Positions 23,401 through 36,500 of a stretch of 64,000 nt of DNA are shown one piece after another. The DNA comes from Lineus longissimus. Lineage: Eukaryota; Nemertea; Pilidiophora; Heteronemertea; Lineidae. The notes beneath the pieces are model-generated. The model had not been told where the DNA came from. It saw only the letters and a list, made by a program, of their open reading frames with translations, and did no database searches. The DNA lies in contig NC_088310.1 in NCBI RefSeq assembly GCF_910592395.1, forward strand, positions 28,722,991 through 28,786,990, in the 5' to 3' direction. Each line of letters opens with the position of its first letter. Positions within the stretch are counted from its first letter, which is position 1. A program made the translations under genes and the position numbers.

Positions 23401-23541
23401 GACAAGACCAAGTCCAAGAGCCGTCCATCCAAGGGCCATTAGACCTATCACTCTTTGGGCTTTGGGGTGGACCGCTCAGAAATTGACTCTTCTGTATCTA
23501 ATTAAAGACTGAATCACACAAACATTTAAATTTCTACTGTA

Positions 23542-23547
23542 TTTAAT
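23542..23547 (-). promoter_or_regulatory. Polyadenylation signal ATTAAA, secreted-peptide gene 2
   Basis: Conserved in position with 11799-11804 of paralogue 1, inside a duplicated 3' UTR that shares long blocks with it (for example around 23730-23760 and 12000-12030). Confidence 0.45.
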
Positions 23548-24069
23548 TGCAAATATCAGAAGTTGAGAAATTCTCGCCTTACATTTATCTTCGTATGCGG
23601 AATGAGACAGTAATTCTTCCAATATAATCCCTCCCTTCTTCATGGCAGTGTTGAGATATGACTGGTTACCCGTCCTAAACATGTATATGCGATACAACAA
23701 ATGTCGACGAGGACCATCAGACACCAGTCTATCTTAGTTGAGATCGTTGGTTTTAGAAAGAGTGGGAATATGGAGCATTTTAGATACATGCTCGAAAGAC
23801 AAGATTTTACAGCAAATGGACGACATTTAAAGCAACTACAAACGTAAATATTGAGGAGAAAATGCAATATCACAGACCGCTCATATACTATAAAGGCTGA
23901 AACGTCCAACTCCAAGTTCATCAGCAAAGGGGACTCCTTGCGGTGCGTGTTTTCACAGTCCGAATATAAAAATGACGTTAACATCAAAGAAACTGAGTCT
24001 CATATTGTTTTATGTATTCTGCTTGACGCCAGGGCTATCAAACACTGTTTATTCATCCAACCATTCCCT

Positions 24070-24661
24070 TTAGCTCCGTTGTTCCAAATGCTTGATGAGG
24101 TCTCCAAGAGCCACTCTCTGGGCGTCCACACTCCGCTTGCTGACGGGACCCCTTCCTCCGAAGCCTCCACCGCCGCCTCGACCGCCGGGGCCGCCGCGGC
24201 CGCCCCGACCCCCTTTGCCACCTCTGCCGCCACTTCGGCCACTACTGCCGCCGCGGTTTCCACCACTGTGAACAGCAACTGAAAAGTTACACGCATGATA
24301 TATTAGTACATAATAGTTTCTTTTCTGGTGAGGCGAAGGTCTTCGGAATCCTGGTCTTCGGGAGTTTTAGCAAAATCCTGAAACGCTAACCCGAACACCT
24401 AACCGTTTGTTCTTTTAGTTCGTGATCGTTAGTGAAAACTCTCTAATTATCGATGAAATAGACACTGCACACCCGGACACGTCGGGAGGACGATGATGAG
24501 GAAGAGAATACCAGCCTAGAGGTGTTTTTTGGGGGTCTTAGGTCTTAGTTTTATCGTATACACCGAGAACTTTCGGGCCTGAGCAATGAAGATATATACT
24601 TACAAGTTTCCTGCATGACAAGGGCCGAGATCAAAAGGAAGATGAGGAAGACCTTGTTCAT
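24070..24661 (-). CDS. Secreted Gly-rich peptide precursor, paralogue 2
   Basis: Coding exons 24661-24604 and 24278-24070 encode 88 aa. The signal peptide differs from paralogue 1 by one residue (Val7 to Ile). The spacer (residues 22-66) is richer in Gly-Gly-Arg triplets and poorly alignable. A Lys-Arg at 67-68 replaces RRRR. The 20-residue C-terminal peptide (starting SVDAQRVALGD) differs by two substitutions. An untranslated first exon ends at 25009; the intron phases match paralogue 1. The pattern of conserved signal and C-terminal peptide with a drifting spacer is typical of bioactive-peptide precursors, although a recent duplication also contributes. Family unknown; an antimicrobial, neuroendocrine or structural secreted role is equally open. 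Confidence 0.85.
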
Positions 24662-25099
24662 CTTGACAGCTGGAAAAGGAACAGAAGGATAAGAACACCA
24701 TCGACGAAATTGTTTGAAATGTGGCTAAGCAATAGCAGTGTCAGATTCAAATAAGAGACAACCATCTGCGGCATGACTGAACTTCTCAATATATAGCCTA
24801 CTAAGCTCCCGAGGCAGCCGGATTTCTTCATAATGTTTATTTTAGATGGAGGCCAATGCCTCCGCATGTGGAGTGTACATGTTTGTGAAGTGCCACACAG
24901 ACCGGTCATGATAGAGACCCCCTGCCCCCATCATAGGTTGTACAGTTCAGAAGATCAGGAATATTACAAGAAAACTGATGAAAACGGTCGAGGAATACAT
25001 GTACTTACATTTTGAAGGCGTTTCGAGTAAATAGAAGATTTGGGTAGGTGCGATGTCGTCGGCTAAAGTTGGCAACGGGCGCCTCTGAGATGTTCCTTT

Positions 25100-25255
25100 G
25101 ACTTGAAAACGATGTATGAGACCAAGAGGGGAATCCTGGCGTTTATATCTCAACAGACGACTGATTTCCTTGAATTGTTGACCAAATATTTCGGCCTAAG
25201 GACCACTCCATCGTCTGCTCGGTGTCCTGGAACATTTTGGAAATCCCCTCCGCTG
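25100..25255 (-). promoter_or_regulatory. TATA-type promoter of secreted-peptide gene 2
   Basis: TATAAA on the minus strand at 25142-25147 in a context identical to that of paralogue 1 (ggcgtttatatctcaacag on the plus strand), with about 100 further bases conserved upstream. Confidence 0.65.
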
Positions 25256-26135
25256 ACTCGCCGATGGAAGACAACATTGTTTTTGCTAATCTCAGGCACA
25301 GTTCACGACCTTATCCTGAAAAGTTGGAATTCCCCAAAGGTAGACCAATCGACCTATTTTTGGTAACTGAATGTCCGGTTTGATATGTTTGAGGACGTAA
25401 GTCTGGTAAACAACGACATGAATAAGATATAGGCCTACCGACGAAGTGGTCTCTATTGTGTACAGACTATCGACATGGGGCCTACTGTGAGTTGCAAGTT
25501 GCAAGTTACCTCTCCGAGTTGATGTTGCATGCAAGAAGGCTAGACATGCCCATCACTTCCATAATAAGTTAGGCTTGTCACCTTGCGATGGACGGCTCCT
25601 GATCGAGTTTACAGCAATTGAACTGCAGGCGCATCTTTACCTGTCGACATTGAATATTCATATAGCGAATCTTTCTCATTCTGACTTACACTTTAGAATC
25701 GTGTACAGGCCTAACACGTAGAGTTTCAAGCTGTCAAAGGAAATGATTTCTTGAACATTAGGAATGTAAAGACATGACAACTCATCGTCCATTGCTGTGT
25801 GCGGAGTAAGAGATTCCGTCATGTTGATTATAACTTCCATTGGTCCCAAGTTGGTCTTTGAGGACAGAGTCACACCCAGAGTGCCAGGATAAGTTCACTT
25901 CAAGATGACTCAAGCTTGGACTGGAGAAATATCCTGTTCTAGTAGAACCAGATTCGGCCTGGAATTGAGGTCAGTTATGTAAAAACAATAATCACTTGTC
26001 TTGCACAATTACAGATGTTTACTACATGTAATTTGTTCCTTTTTAGATAGAATGTTCCAGGAAATTGAGCTGGATGAGCAGTTTTGTCTTCTACTACATG
26101 GCTATGTGCCAATTGGGTTTATTGGCCTCGGCAAG
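25256..26135. other. Intergenic, nothing recognised
   Basis: Short frames only; no repeat, RNA gene or exon that I can support. Confidence 0.4.
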
Positions 26136-26601
26136 TGGACAAGTCTGTTACAAGCTATCATGTGACCAACTTGGTGGCCTGTCAAAGACACCACGTACAA
26201 GTGGATAAGTCCGTTACAAGCCATCATGTGACCAACTTGGTGGCCTGTCAAAGACACCACGTACAAGTGGATAAGTCTGTTACAAGCTATCATGTGACCA
26301 ACTTGGTGGCCTGTCAAAGACACCACGTACAAGTGGATAAGTCTGTTACAAGCTATCATGTGACCAACTTGGTGGCCTGTCAAAGACACCACGTACAAGT
26401 GGATAAGTCCGTTACAAGCTATCATGTGTCCAACTTGGTGGCCTGTCAAAGACACCACGTACAAGTGGATAAGTCCGTTACAAGCTATCATGTGTCCAAC
26501 TTGGTGGCCTGTCAAAGACACCACGTACAAGTGGATAAGTCCGTTACAAGCTATCATGTGACCAACTTGGTGGCCTGTCAGAGACACCACGTACAAGTAG
26601 C
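26136..26601. repeat. 66-bp minisatellite, 7 copies
   Basis: Unit begins gtggataagtctgttacaag. Copies differ at one to three positions. The 66-bp period is 22 codons, and the unit is open on both strands (218 codons plus, 174 minus), a consequence of period and composition rather than proof of coding. Confidence 0.92.
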
Positions 26602-26746
26602 CTTGGTTCAAGACGAAGCAAATCACAGGTCAAGTGTCTTGATCAAGGTCACAAAGCCAATTAATGACCTCCTGATTAGGAGGTCTCACTCACATCAACC
26701 AGTCACAGAAAGAAACCGTAATACATCATTCATCATTTAGGTCATA

Positions 26747-26752
26747 TTTATT
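26747..26752 (-). promoter_or_regulatory. Polyadenylation signal AATAAA, likely RAB3GAP2
   Basis: AATAAA on the minus strand about 615 bases after the RAB3GAP2 stop, directly before the 66-bp array; the interval has no coding sequence. Confidence 0.5.
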
Positions 26753-27365
26753 CATACTTTAGCACATACACTCAAAGCATGTATGAAGAATATATACAAA
26801 TATTTCAAGATATTTACATCATAGAAGCTAACAATGAACCAACAGCTCCAAGGTGACTCTCCTTCTGAACTAATGGTAGAGTGCCAGAGGATGCAGTCTC
26901 TCATGTAGCGTTAGCACGAGATGATACGCTAACTTCTCGTGTAAACAAGATCAGAAGGAACTTGGAAAGGTCTACATCTAAACCTCAAGATTTTGACTCT
27001 AAAGCTGAACAGAGACCACTGCTATGCTTAGCATTTGTTGGAAAAGCTACAAAAACTAGGCCTACTGAAGAATAAGGTCTGTTTCATAATACCAATACAA
27101 AAGAAGTCGCTCATACATGATTATGGTTAGGAAAGTCAGGTGACTGACTAATAAATACTTGACGTCTATCACACATTATCACAACCCTTTGATACTGTGA
27201 ATACAGCATGAGAACAGTAACACCTAGATCACATTTAATGTTTTGCAACTAAGGTGGACAAATGTCCTGAAATCAAATGACCGAGTCAGAAACTGGACAC
27301 TGAGTTTAAGCGAGTGTGATGGGCTCGGGGTAGAGTACTCCAGCATTTGACTAAACATGCCTCCC

Positions 27366-30300
27366 TCACGTAAAATTCTGCACAATGTCAACAAGCGATA
27401 TGGCAAGATTGTACTCCGAGTGTCCCTCTGGAAGCTGATTGACAGTTTGTCCAATTAATGTGGCAGTGTAATTGATTGGCGGGTTAGGGCACTTCAGTTG
27501 GTAGGCATCCTGGAAAAAACCAAAAATGTGACTTTTGATATGGGTATCTTAATGCACTTCTCAACACAGATATCCCCACATACTGAAGTGAAGGGGCGAG
27601 AATTTTAGTAGCTTGAAGTTGATGCTAATATATATTCAGAGAAAGCAGTCTTTGTTCCCCTGGAGTTGAACCCGTGCCTGGTTGCCTGGAGACCAGCAGA
27701 GTAAACAACTAACACTATTGCCAGTTGAACCCGTGCCTGGTTGCCTGGAGACCAGCAGAGTTAACAACTAACACTATTGCCAGTTGAACCCGTGCCTGGT
27801 TGCCTGGAGACCAGCAGAGTTAACAACTAACACTATTGCCAGTTGAACCCGTGCCTGGTTGCCTGGAGACCAGCAGAGTTAACAACTAATCGTTTACATT
27901 ATTGCCAGTCCCTCAACTTACCAGACTCTTCAACCATGTTGACAGTGTTGGGGAAAGTTTTGCAAGATGAGCGACAGTGTCATCAGGGTCACAGTTGTAG
28001 AGGAAGTGAGCTAGCCTCTGCCCGGCGAGGAGAATCAGCTGGGAGCCCATCACAGCGTGGTCATTCACGGTGAGTAACACCTAAAATATGAAACAACAAA
28101 ACATTTTTCCTCTCTAAGTTGGTTTCATTTAACCCCTTCTCACGATGGTGGTAAACAGAATTCATCCAACTTCCCATGTGTTTGTGCACAGTCTTTACTG
28201 TAGATGGCAGCACTGAGTTGTAGTTTGGGCATGAATGTATGTAACCACCTTGAAACAGTCGTGCTGTACAAAAAGTGCCATATTAGAGCTCAGATGTCAT
28301 CTTTTTCATCTCCACAACCACCTAGGCCTAGGTCTGCAAAACAAACATGAGCTGAGAAAATCCCGTCTGCTTGATTACTTACCTCTTCTGCCAACTTGTC
28401 AAAGCCGTGAGAGTAAAGTTCACAAACATGATGTCTCCTCAGATAATCAATATCCACACAGAAATCCTCAGCGATCTTGATGACGAGTGGATTCCACTTT
28501 GTGTACTGAACACATGCCAACGGTTCGGGCGTGCCTTTCTCCGAGACCCCGAAGGTGTCAGCCAACGCCTGCACGGCCTGTGAGATGATCTTGGTGAGGA
28601 ACTGTCTGCGCTGGCTTAGAATGGCAATGTCGAGGTTGTGGTTTGGCAGCAGCGGGTGAGAGTGGAACTCTTTAAAGAAACAGTTCTGCCCCTGAAGAGA
28701 AAACAGATTTCTGAAGTCACATCTCCAGAAGGGAAAAGGCAATGGCCGTTACACTACCACAGATCTTACCGCATTAGGAGCAGTGAGTGAAACCAACTGA
28801 ACAATCTCTTCTGGTTCCTATGATGTTTACTCGTTCGTGGCAATATCCATGTAATGCCATGCATGTTGTAATGTATCACAGTACACTGCTTTATACCTTT
28901 GTATCAAACAATGAGAGCACTTTGACTGACTTTATGGAGAACTCCATAATAGCCTGCATCAACACCACCAGTACAAAATGGTGCTTCAGGAGGCCGTAGT
29001 TGGTCGGGGGTTTGTCCACGGCAAGGTCCACGAGGGCTGACCGACCCTTGATCTCCTGCCAAAGGTCCTCAACGTTGAACACAGGGATATCTTCAGAGTC
29101 GGCATCACAGTTGGCCTAGAAATGAAAACACAACAGTTCAGATGCCACATTCCATAGATTTTAAGCTAAAGAGAAATGAAATGAAAACCAGTGTATTTCA
29201 GTGGTGCTTGATGAGACAATAGCATGACCTTACCTCCATAAATGCTTCCAAGAAGTCACAGACAAGAGCAAGGAACTTTACCAGACTCACATCACTCATT
29301 CCCACATCCTGTAACAAAAGCAAACATTTCGGTGGAGATTCATTAAAAATGGCGTCGGAAACACAAGAGGTGTCTTCAGACCATAAACAACATACAAGGT
29401 AAGACAAAGCATGTGGTGTCAGCTTCTTACAGAGAGTTGTTCCTTCCTTGATCAGTGGTATCTGTCCTTATCAACGTTAGAGAGGCAGTCGAGTGGAAGG
29501 TCGTTTCACACTTCATCATTGGATGTGCCACAAATAGAGTTCTCACCCGACGACAAAGCCTGTCTTTTGGTGCCTTGCCCACTTTCTCCATGAGAGTTGC
29601 TGCTGATGCCATCCGCTTCATCACAAACGTGTGCCACATCATGCTGCAGATCCCTGCAAATCGATGTGAAAACTTCAACCAAACTCATTTGTTCTAATCT
29701 GGACATAGAATCAATATTGAAAAACTTTTACCTGGAAGTTACTCTTCTCTAAGATCTACTTCGGTCATAAAGTCAATATAGACACAGGTATTGACGAGTC
29801 TAACCAGCACCTTCTCTCAAACAATGAGCTTTGTTTCACATCAATGAAGAAATACTAGAAATAGGATCTCAAATCTTACCATGTTTTAACACAGAATTTT
29901 CAATAAACTTGAGGAACTCAACAGAATTTGCAAAATTGTCTACAACTTCTGGATCTCGGTTCCATTCAGCGATATACTCCCATGAACAGTTGGCCATCAG
30001 GATATCTTGCTCTAAACTCTTCGGGAGTCGCAGCCGAAGGGTTTTGATTAAACCTGGAGAAGAGAGGTGAATGGTGATAAACAAAACAATGGGCAGCATG
30101 TCTGCTACAAACACATCTGGCCATTTGACTGATTCTGTCCCCACGCAAGGATGAAGATGGTCACAACAAACTTGCAAAAACAGAAGAATCAAATGTATCA
30201 TACCCTGATCACAACATCAAGCAAATCTTCATCATTTAAGTCTCACCTTTCACAGATATTTCGTTCTCCTGTTCCGCTGACCCTGAAGCCTCCTCTCCCA

Positions 30301-33300
30301 CCTCCATACTCTCCTCTTCACTGGTAAAGCTTGTCTGACGTTGAGGTTCTTCAAACAGAACCGTGGGTCGGACACCACTCCGCATGGCCCACTTGGAGAC
30401 GAGCTCGGGGAATACTCCTAGAAAGTAGACAAGTGGTAACATTGTCTAACTGCATGTTTTGAACAACTGGCCTCTGTAGCTATCCAAAACAGGCCCAAAG
30501 TTATATTCTGAGAGTTTTTTTGTTTTTGAAAGTTGGTGGAAATTTGAAGGGTCTTCCATATTGTTTGCCAACATGTATCTCTAGTGTATTGTTTGCATGT
30601 ATTTCCATGTGACAATGGATGGAGGTAACACATGCCCATGCCAATTATAACCTACTCTAATTACACTATATGCTACAAATTCTACTTAAGGCTTATGGCT
30701 TAGTAAGCTGACAGACCCAGGTCAGTTTCACCAGTGAATGTACTTATGGTGTATATGGGGCTCACTATGGGGTTAAACCAATCCTACACTTATGGCTTAG
30801 TAAGCTGACAGACCCAGGTCAGTTTCACCAGTGAATGTACTTATGGTGTATATGGGGCTCACTATGGGGTTAACCCAATCCTACACTTATATCAAATATG
30901 GCTGGGCCCCAACTTGCCTGCAGACACCATCTTTAGTGACGAAGGCTAGCATTGTATTTCACTTGGATATGGTCTTTTGCTTACACCGGTAGATAACGCG
31001 GTAAAGGCACTTTCTGTGAGTATGCAGACATGAAGCTAGCTACATGGTCTTACTGACATGAAGCTAGCTACATGGTCTTGCTGACATGAAGCCACCTACA
31101 TGGTCTTACTGACATGAGCAATCTTTCTCACCTCGGCCTCCTTCAAGGATAGAATGAATCGACACTGTCAGCGGTTCAGAGCTGGGAGTCGGCGTGGCAT
31201 CATCAATCTTGGGCTTGACTGGAGCCGCCTGCAGCAGACATATCAGAGCGAGTGCGTCCTCGAGCTGCCTGATTAGGATACTCCACTGTTCAACGTCAAT
31301 CGTCACAGATTCCCAGTCAGACAGGTCCACTTTAGAACTTGCACTCGATTCCATCGATTTGAGCGATTGGCTGTCCTGAGAAAAGCAATTCCATCGATCA
31401 TTAAACACTCGATTAAAAGCTTTGATCCCAACAGCCTACTGGTTTATACTTCCACCTTGTTGATGGAAGATGAATGGAAATGTATGGAAGAAGCTGCCTT
31501 CTTACAAGGAAAGAGGCATCAGAGATAGGAGTTTGGAAGTGACACTATTATGTACAGGATGCGTTTCTAACAGTGTTGCAATGTTGAAGTTGTTTTATAG
31601 ATTAGCTTGGTTCCCTAATAGCATTTTGGCACATGTTAGTGGCTGAGACAGATCAGAGAAAAAAGATGACAAAAGCTGCTATAAGGTTTAAGCTTATATT
31701 CTGATATTAAGCTAGAGCAGTTGATGATGTTAGTTTTCTGCCATTAGTTATTTTGTTAAATGGAATGGAGTGGTCAAGGTTCTGTGGATAACCTTTAAGA
31801 AAAATAAATTCATTCCAAAAAGTTGTAACAGAATAGAGAGTGAAATAGAAAGGATCTAAAGCATTATCACACATAAACAATAAGATGACTGAGGGAAACT
31901 TGTCAAAATAGAATTCTCATCACAACATGTCTTCTGAGCAGGATGCATAGTTGATTTACAATCTTTTTTAAAAACCCAAGGTTTGCTCTTGTTGAGGTAT
32001 TACAGTAAAATAGTTGAAAAACATAAACACAGACTGAGAAACAGGCCTGGAGAGGTGCCGAATCTGGGAGAAATGTTGAGGAAGAGGTAGGCCGGCTCTG
32101 ACATGCAACATAGGTACATCACAAACAAGCACTCGATATGTCATTGGAATGATAAAGAGTGGCTGTGCCACATGGTGAGAAACCTTTGTCAAGCCAGCAT
32201 GCCTTTCAGAGGAGTAGAAATCAAATGTGTTTGGTAAAAGAAATGAACAACCTGCTCGCTCTGGTCTTACCTTTACACAAAAGGGGGAGCACTTAGCAAA
32301 TGAGACAAAAGCTAGGCAGCACTTTGCTCCCTTGCACTCCTAAAATTCAGACAGGGGTAGATAAGGCAGTTAAGAAAGTCACCATGGTTGTTGAAGAGAG
32401 GAAGGAAAGAGACTCTGCTAGCAGTAAGAGCATGTCAGCAGGTGCAAGGGAACCTAGTAAGAATATTCTATGGTCAGTCTAAAAGCTGCGGGTGAATAGA
32501 AACATGCTGATGAGCACAACAAGGGGTGGTAGGCGACATTCTGGGAGAAATGAAAGGTTTGTACCGATACAACTAAAGGGCAGAAAACACTAAGACATCC
32601 TTAATAAATGAGGTAGAAGTCATTATTCAAAGGACCTACACTTCTATCAAACAGAAGAAAATGCTGTTTTATAGTATATTTCCATAATGACCATCTGGAA
32701 TACATTTAAAATGACCATAAATCTCATGTGGAATAAAGTAGTTGTACTGGCTAACGCCTCTTACCTTGTCTTTGGACAGTAGCTGCACTTGTGTGTTTGG
32801 CATTTCTAGTGCTACACTCCGACCAACCAGAGCAGCAGTCAAGGCAGCCATGATGTTGGTGGACTGGATCAAGTAGCGGCGCGTCAGTTCCCACCACGGT
32901 GACAGCTCACTGTGATCAACCACCACCTCAGACACATCTGGAGAAAAAGAGTTGTTATGGGTTATCAGAGAGTGAGACACAGACTTGAAGCCTGTTGGAG
33001 ATTTGCTTCAGAACTATCATTCATGTTAAGTATAGAGACTTGACACATTCATATGGTGAGTTCATGGCACCAAAGTTTCCGAGAGAACCTGGAAAAGACC
33101 AGGTTTGCAGGGGCCTAACCTTATTGTAGTAGATCAGAGCCGACCAGAGTTTGAACATTGAGAAGCACAGAATTGATCCTATGATAGAAATATAAAGAAT
33201 GTATTATGCTACTAACCTTTCATAGTGCTGATAGTCATCAAGAGTTTTCTGAGATTTGTAAGGAGATTGATATCAGTGCGGTCACCGGACAACCAGATAT

Positions 33301-33528
33301 GGAGAAGAAGGGACTGCAAACAGAAAGGAAGTGTTTAGTACATATAAGGAACAGACTAGCCATGACATCCTCAAAGACTGCCATCTCAACACTGCCCAGA
33401 GGAACAAGGCTGGTCAGATATCACTGCCAAGCTCAGGACAAGAGCCAGCAAACATTCCATGGTATATCATTGCTGAACATACAGTTGATGTACAATAGCA
33501 ATGGCTCAAGTCTGTGCCATGAAGTCTA

Positions 33529-33565
<37 letters not shown>

Positions 33566-36500
33566 TAGTCATATGGAGTGGACTTACGAGCAATTCATCC
33601 GGGGGCAGACCACTGACTTGTAATAACGTCATTAGATCGTCTATAAGGCTTGTTCCAGATATACTCTTTTGGAAGATAAAGGACGCTACAAAAAATGAAA
33701 AACCTTGTTTACTTTACCAACAAAAGTGACTCGTGTTGCACACATAAATGACAGCATTACGACTCAAGCTATTCACAGTAGGTTTATCTTGTGTGACATT
33801 CATCATCCTACAGTAATCTGGCGAGGTGACCCTGCTCTGTTGAGATGTGGCTCTGTTCTGTCAGGTGGATCAGGTGACTGGTTGTGGGTCTGTCTAGTCC
33901 TTGACATCGTTCATCTGAGTTCTCCTAAGTCAGCCATGCTCCTTGGTTTATCTGGTTACTCTGCCCTACAAAATGATACTTGTTTTCCTCGACTCTTGTG
34001 ATAAAGCCGAACCAGCTAAGCTTCTTGACTGTCTAGTTATTACTAACGGACACAGAATGGGAATCAATACCAGACATTCCTTTGGCAGCCGACCCAGCTC
34101 AGCTTCTTGACTGTCTAGTTATTACTAATGGATACAGAATGGGAATCAATACCAGACATTCCTTTGGCAGTAAACTTGATAAACATCAGGAGTTCAGCTT
34201 ACCTAAAGTAGAACATTTTTCGTCTGAAAGAGTGGACTTGACAGTCACAGTAGCACCAACAGTAGATGAGGCGTCACCCTCTGATCTGTGAGTGTGGCAA
34301 TCAAAGCACCCAAGGAAGGCAGACAGATTCATTGGCCCATTTTCACCGAAATGCACCCGCCGTTTGTCAACACCTAAACCATAAGTGTCTCTATACGTGT
34401 CAACTTGGTAGAGGAATGCCTGTGCCTCTGTCTGGCCCATTGACAGACCACTGGTCAGAACCTACAACAAATCAGCAAATATAGTGAGGAGTGGTGGCAT
34501 ACTGGTTAAGACACCTGATTCTCAATCCAAAGGTGTCACTCTGTCCTTGACTGAGCTGTCATGAGCAGGTCAGCTGCCTCTTTGGATACCTGTAATAGTG
34601 ACACTTGTTGTGAAGTACAAAGAGAGTGAGACACCAGCCAATACAAAGTGATGTTACCGTCCGAGTGACTGTTCACCTCTCAACTGACTGTTGTCCATCT
34701 TACCTGCTCGGGCGTCTCCAATACTGCCATCATCGTGTCCTGCGTATTCAGCTTTATGATCGCTTCATACATATCAATCAGCTGCTTCTCCGCTCGGCAG
34801 TATTGCAGGAAACGTTTTGTCTCCATGTCCTGGCTCTCCTCTGTTGACTCAGCACCTGCAACATTGAACAACATATTTCAAACTTTTGCCGAGACCTCTT
34901 CAGCTGCCAGTGATGGACCTCTCAACACTGAGTAAAGATAATAACTGACAATGATGGAAGACAGAGATAGTCCACCACTCACCAGCAGGAAGGTAGAAGC
35001 AACATGTCTCTATTCCTCTCACCTTCAGTTTTGGCTCCAGCCATCACACTCTCCAGAACGTTCTCCATGAACTTGCTGGAAAGATACCTCGTACTCAACA
35101 CCCGCTCCACAGCCTGCATTTTGATGGCGGGCGTCTTGATTTCAGACAACGTACCTATCACATCAGTTTCAAGGAGGCCTGAAAGGGAAGGAAAGCAGAT
35201 GAGGTAGACTGAAGGACTGATGAGTGAGTCATATTGGGTGGGACTGGAGTGCACCAAATCACACTTGGTCATCTGATAAAATGTTCTCAATTACTTTCAA
35301 TGATGAACATGACGTACTAAAAGACTAATCGACCTGAATATACCTTCAAGAAGAGAAATCAGACTTAAATCAAACTCGCCACACCAAAGCACCTACCCGA
35401 GTCGCAACAAATATGATAATGAACAAGAAATTCAATGGGACACCTACCAGGATTAGAAATCCCAAACAGAGCTGGAAATTTACACAAACAATTCCAATAT
35501 TAGTATGGGTTACAGCAAACCTACACCTATGGTGGTACACTGGACCAACAAGATCACTGCTTTTAATGTTTACTGATAAGTAAAGACAGTAGAATGACTA
35601 CTCAGTAATTGACATTTGGCATAAGAACTTTCCACTTTTTAGCCAGGAGCCAATCACCCTAAAGACAGCAATCGTCCACTTTGAACAGAAGACTATTTTA
35701 GTGCATCTTTTGGAGAGGACTTTTAAACATTATGGTCCCCTCAGAAATGAATAGTGATATTCAATGCCTTACATACCTTGGCCTTCCTCATAGGTCTCCC
35801 TCAGGCCTGCTTTCAACTTCTTGATCAAGTGAAGATCTCGTGCCCGCTTGCTGTTCTTATCACTGCAACAAGAAGACAAGCAGAGAAAGATGGATTGCTT
35901 GACAGTTTACCTCCATAAACAGATTCCAAGATGGTACCTGGTGGTGCCTCATTGTTTAGTCCTGGCATACCAGTTTCAGAGATTGAACCTGTATGAGTGA
36001 GTTAGAGAGCACCCTGTGGGGCATGCAGCAGGTATATGGCCACTTTAATGATTAGTCAGATTGGGGAACACTGATTGATCCAGACTATCTCCTTACCTTA
36101 ATGCTAAATGGAATGGCACATCAATGGTTTTCACAGCTCCGTCCGGTCCCACCAGACACACCTGGAATATCTGTGCTTTCACCTCCTTGCACGTGACGTT
36201 ATTCAGGCCCATCATACCGTATCCAGGGCATATCAACTGACACCACTTGCTGACGTTAAACGCAGCTACCCTCATCCCCTGCTGCGCCGTCCAGACTTCC
36301 AAGAGGCCTCGCTTCGGGGCGTAAATGACCAAGAAGAGCACGAGGCGGGCACCGTAGCGGTGCTTGGACTTCTCCTCACGGCTGTGTAACTCTTCCTTGA
36401 CTTCTACCCAGCCAACCTGCGCATCTCGATAACCTAAAACATCAATTCACAAAAAGCAGTATAGTAAACACTAGGAGTTGAACTACTTTATTTTGTCTTC

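Noticed and set aside
23851-24282. 143-codon plus-strand Ala-rich frame
   Set aside because: Antisense shadow of the Gly-rich exon of peptide gene 2.
34490-34560. tRNA-like A box in a RAB3GAP2 intron
   Set aside because: No convincing B box or fold; possibly a degraded SINE but too weak to annotate.
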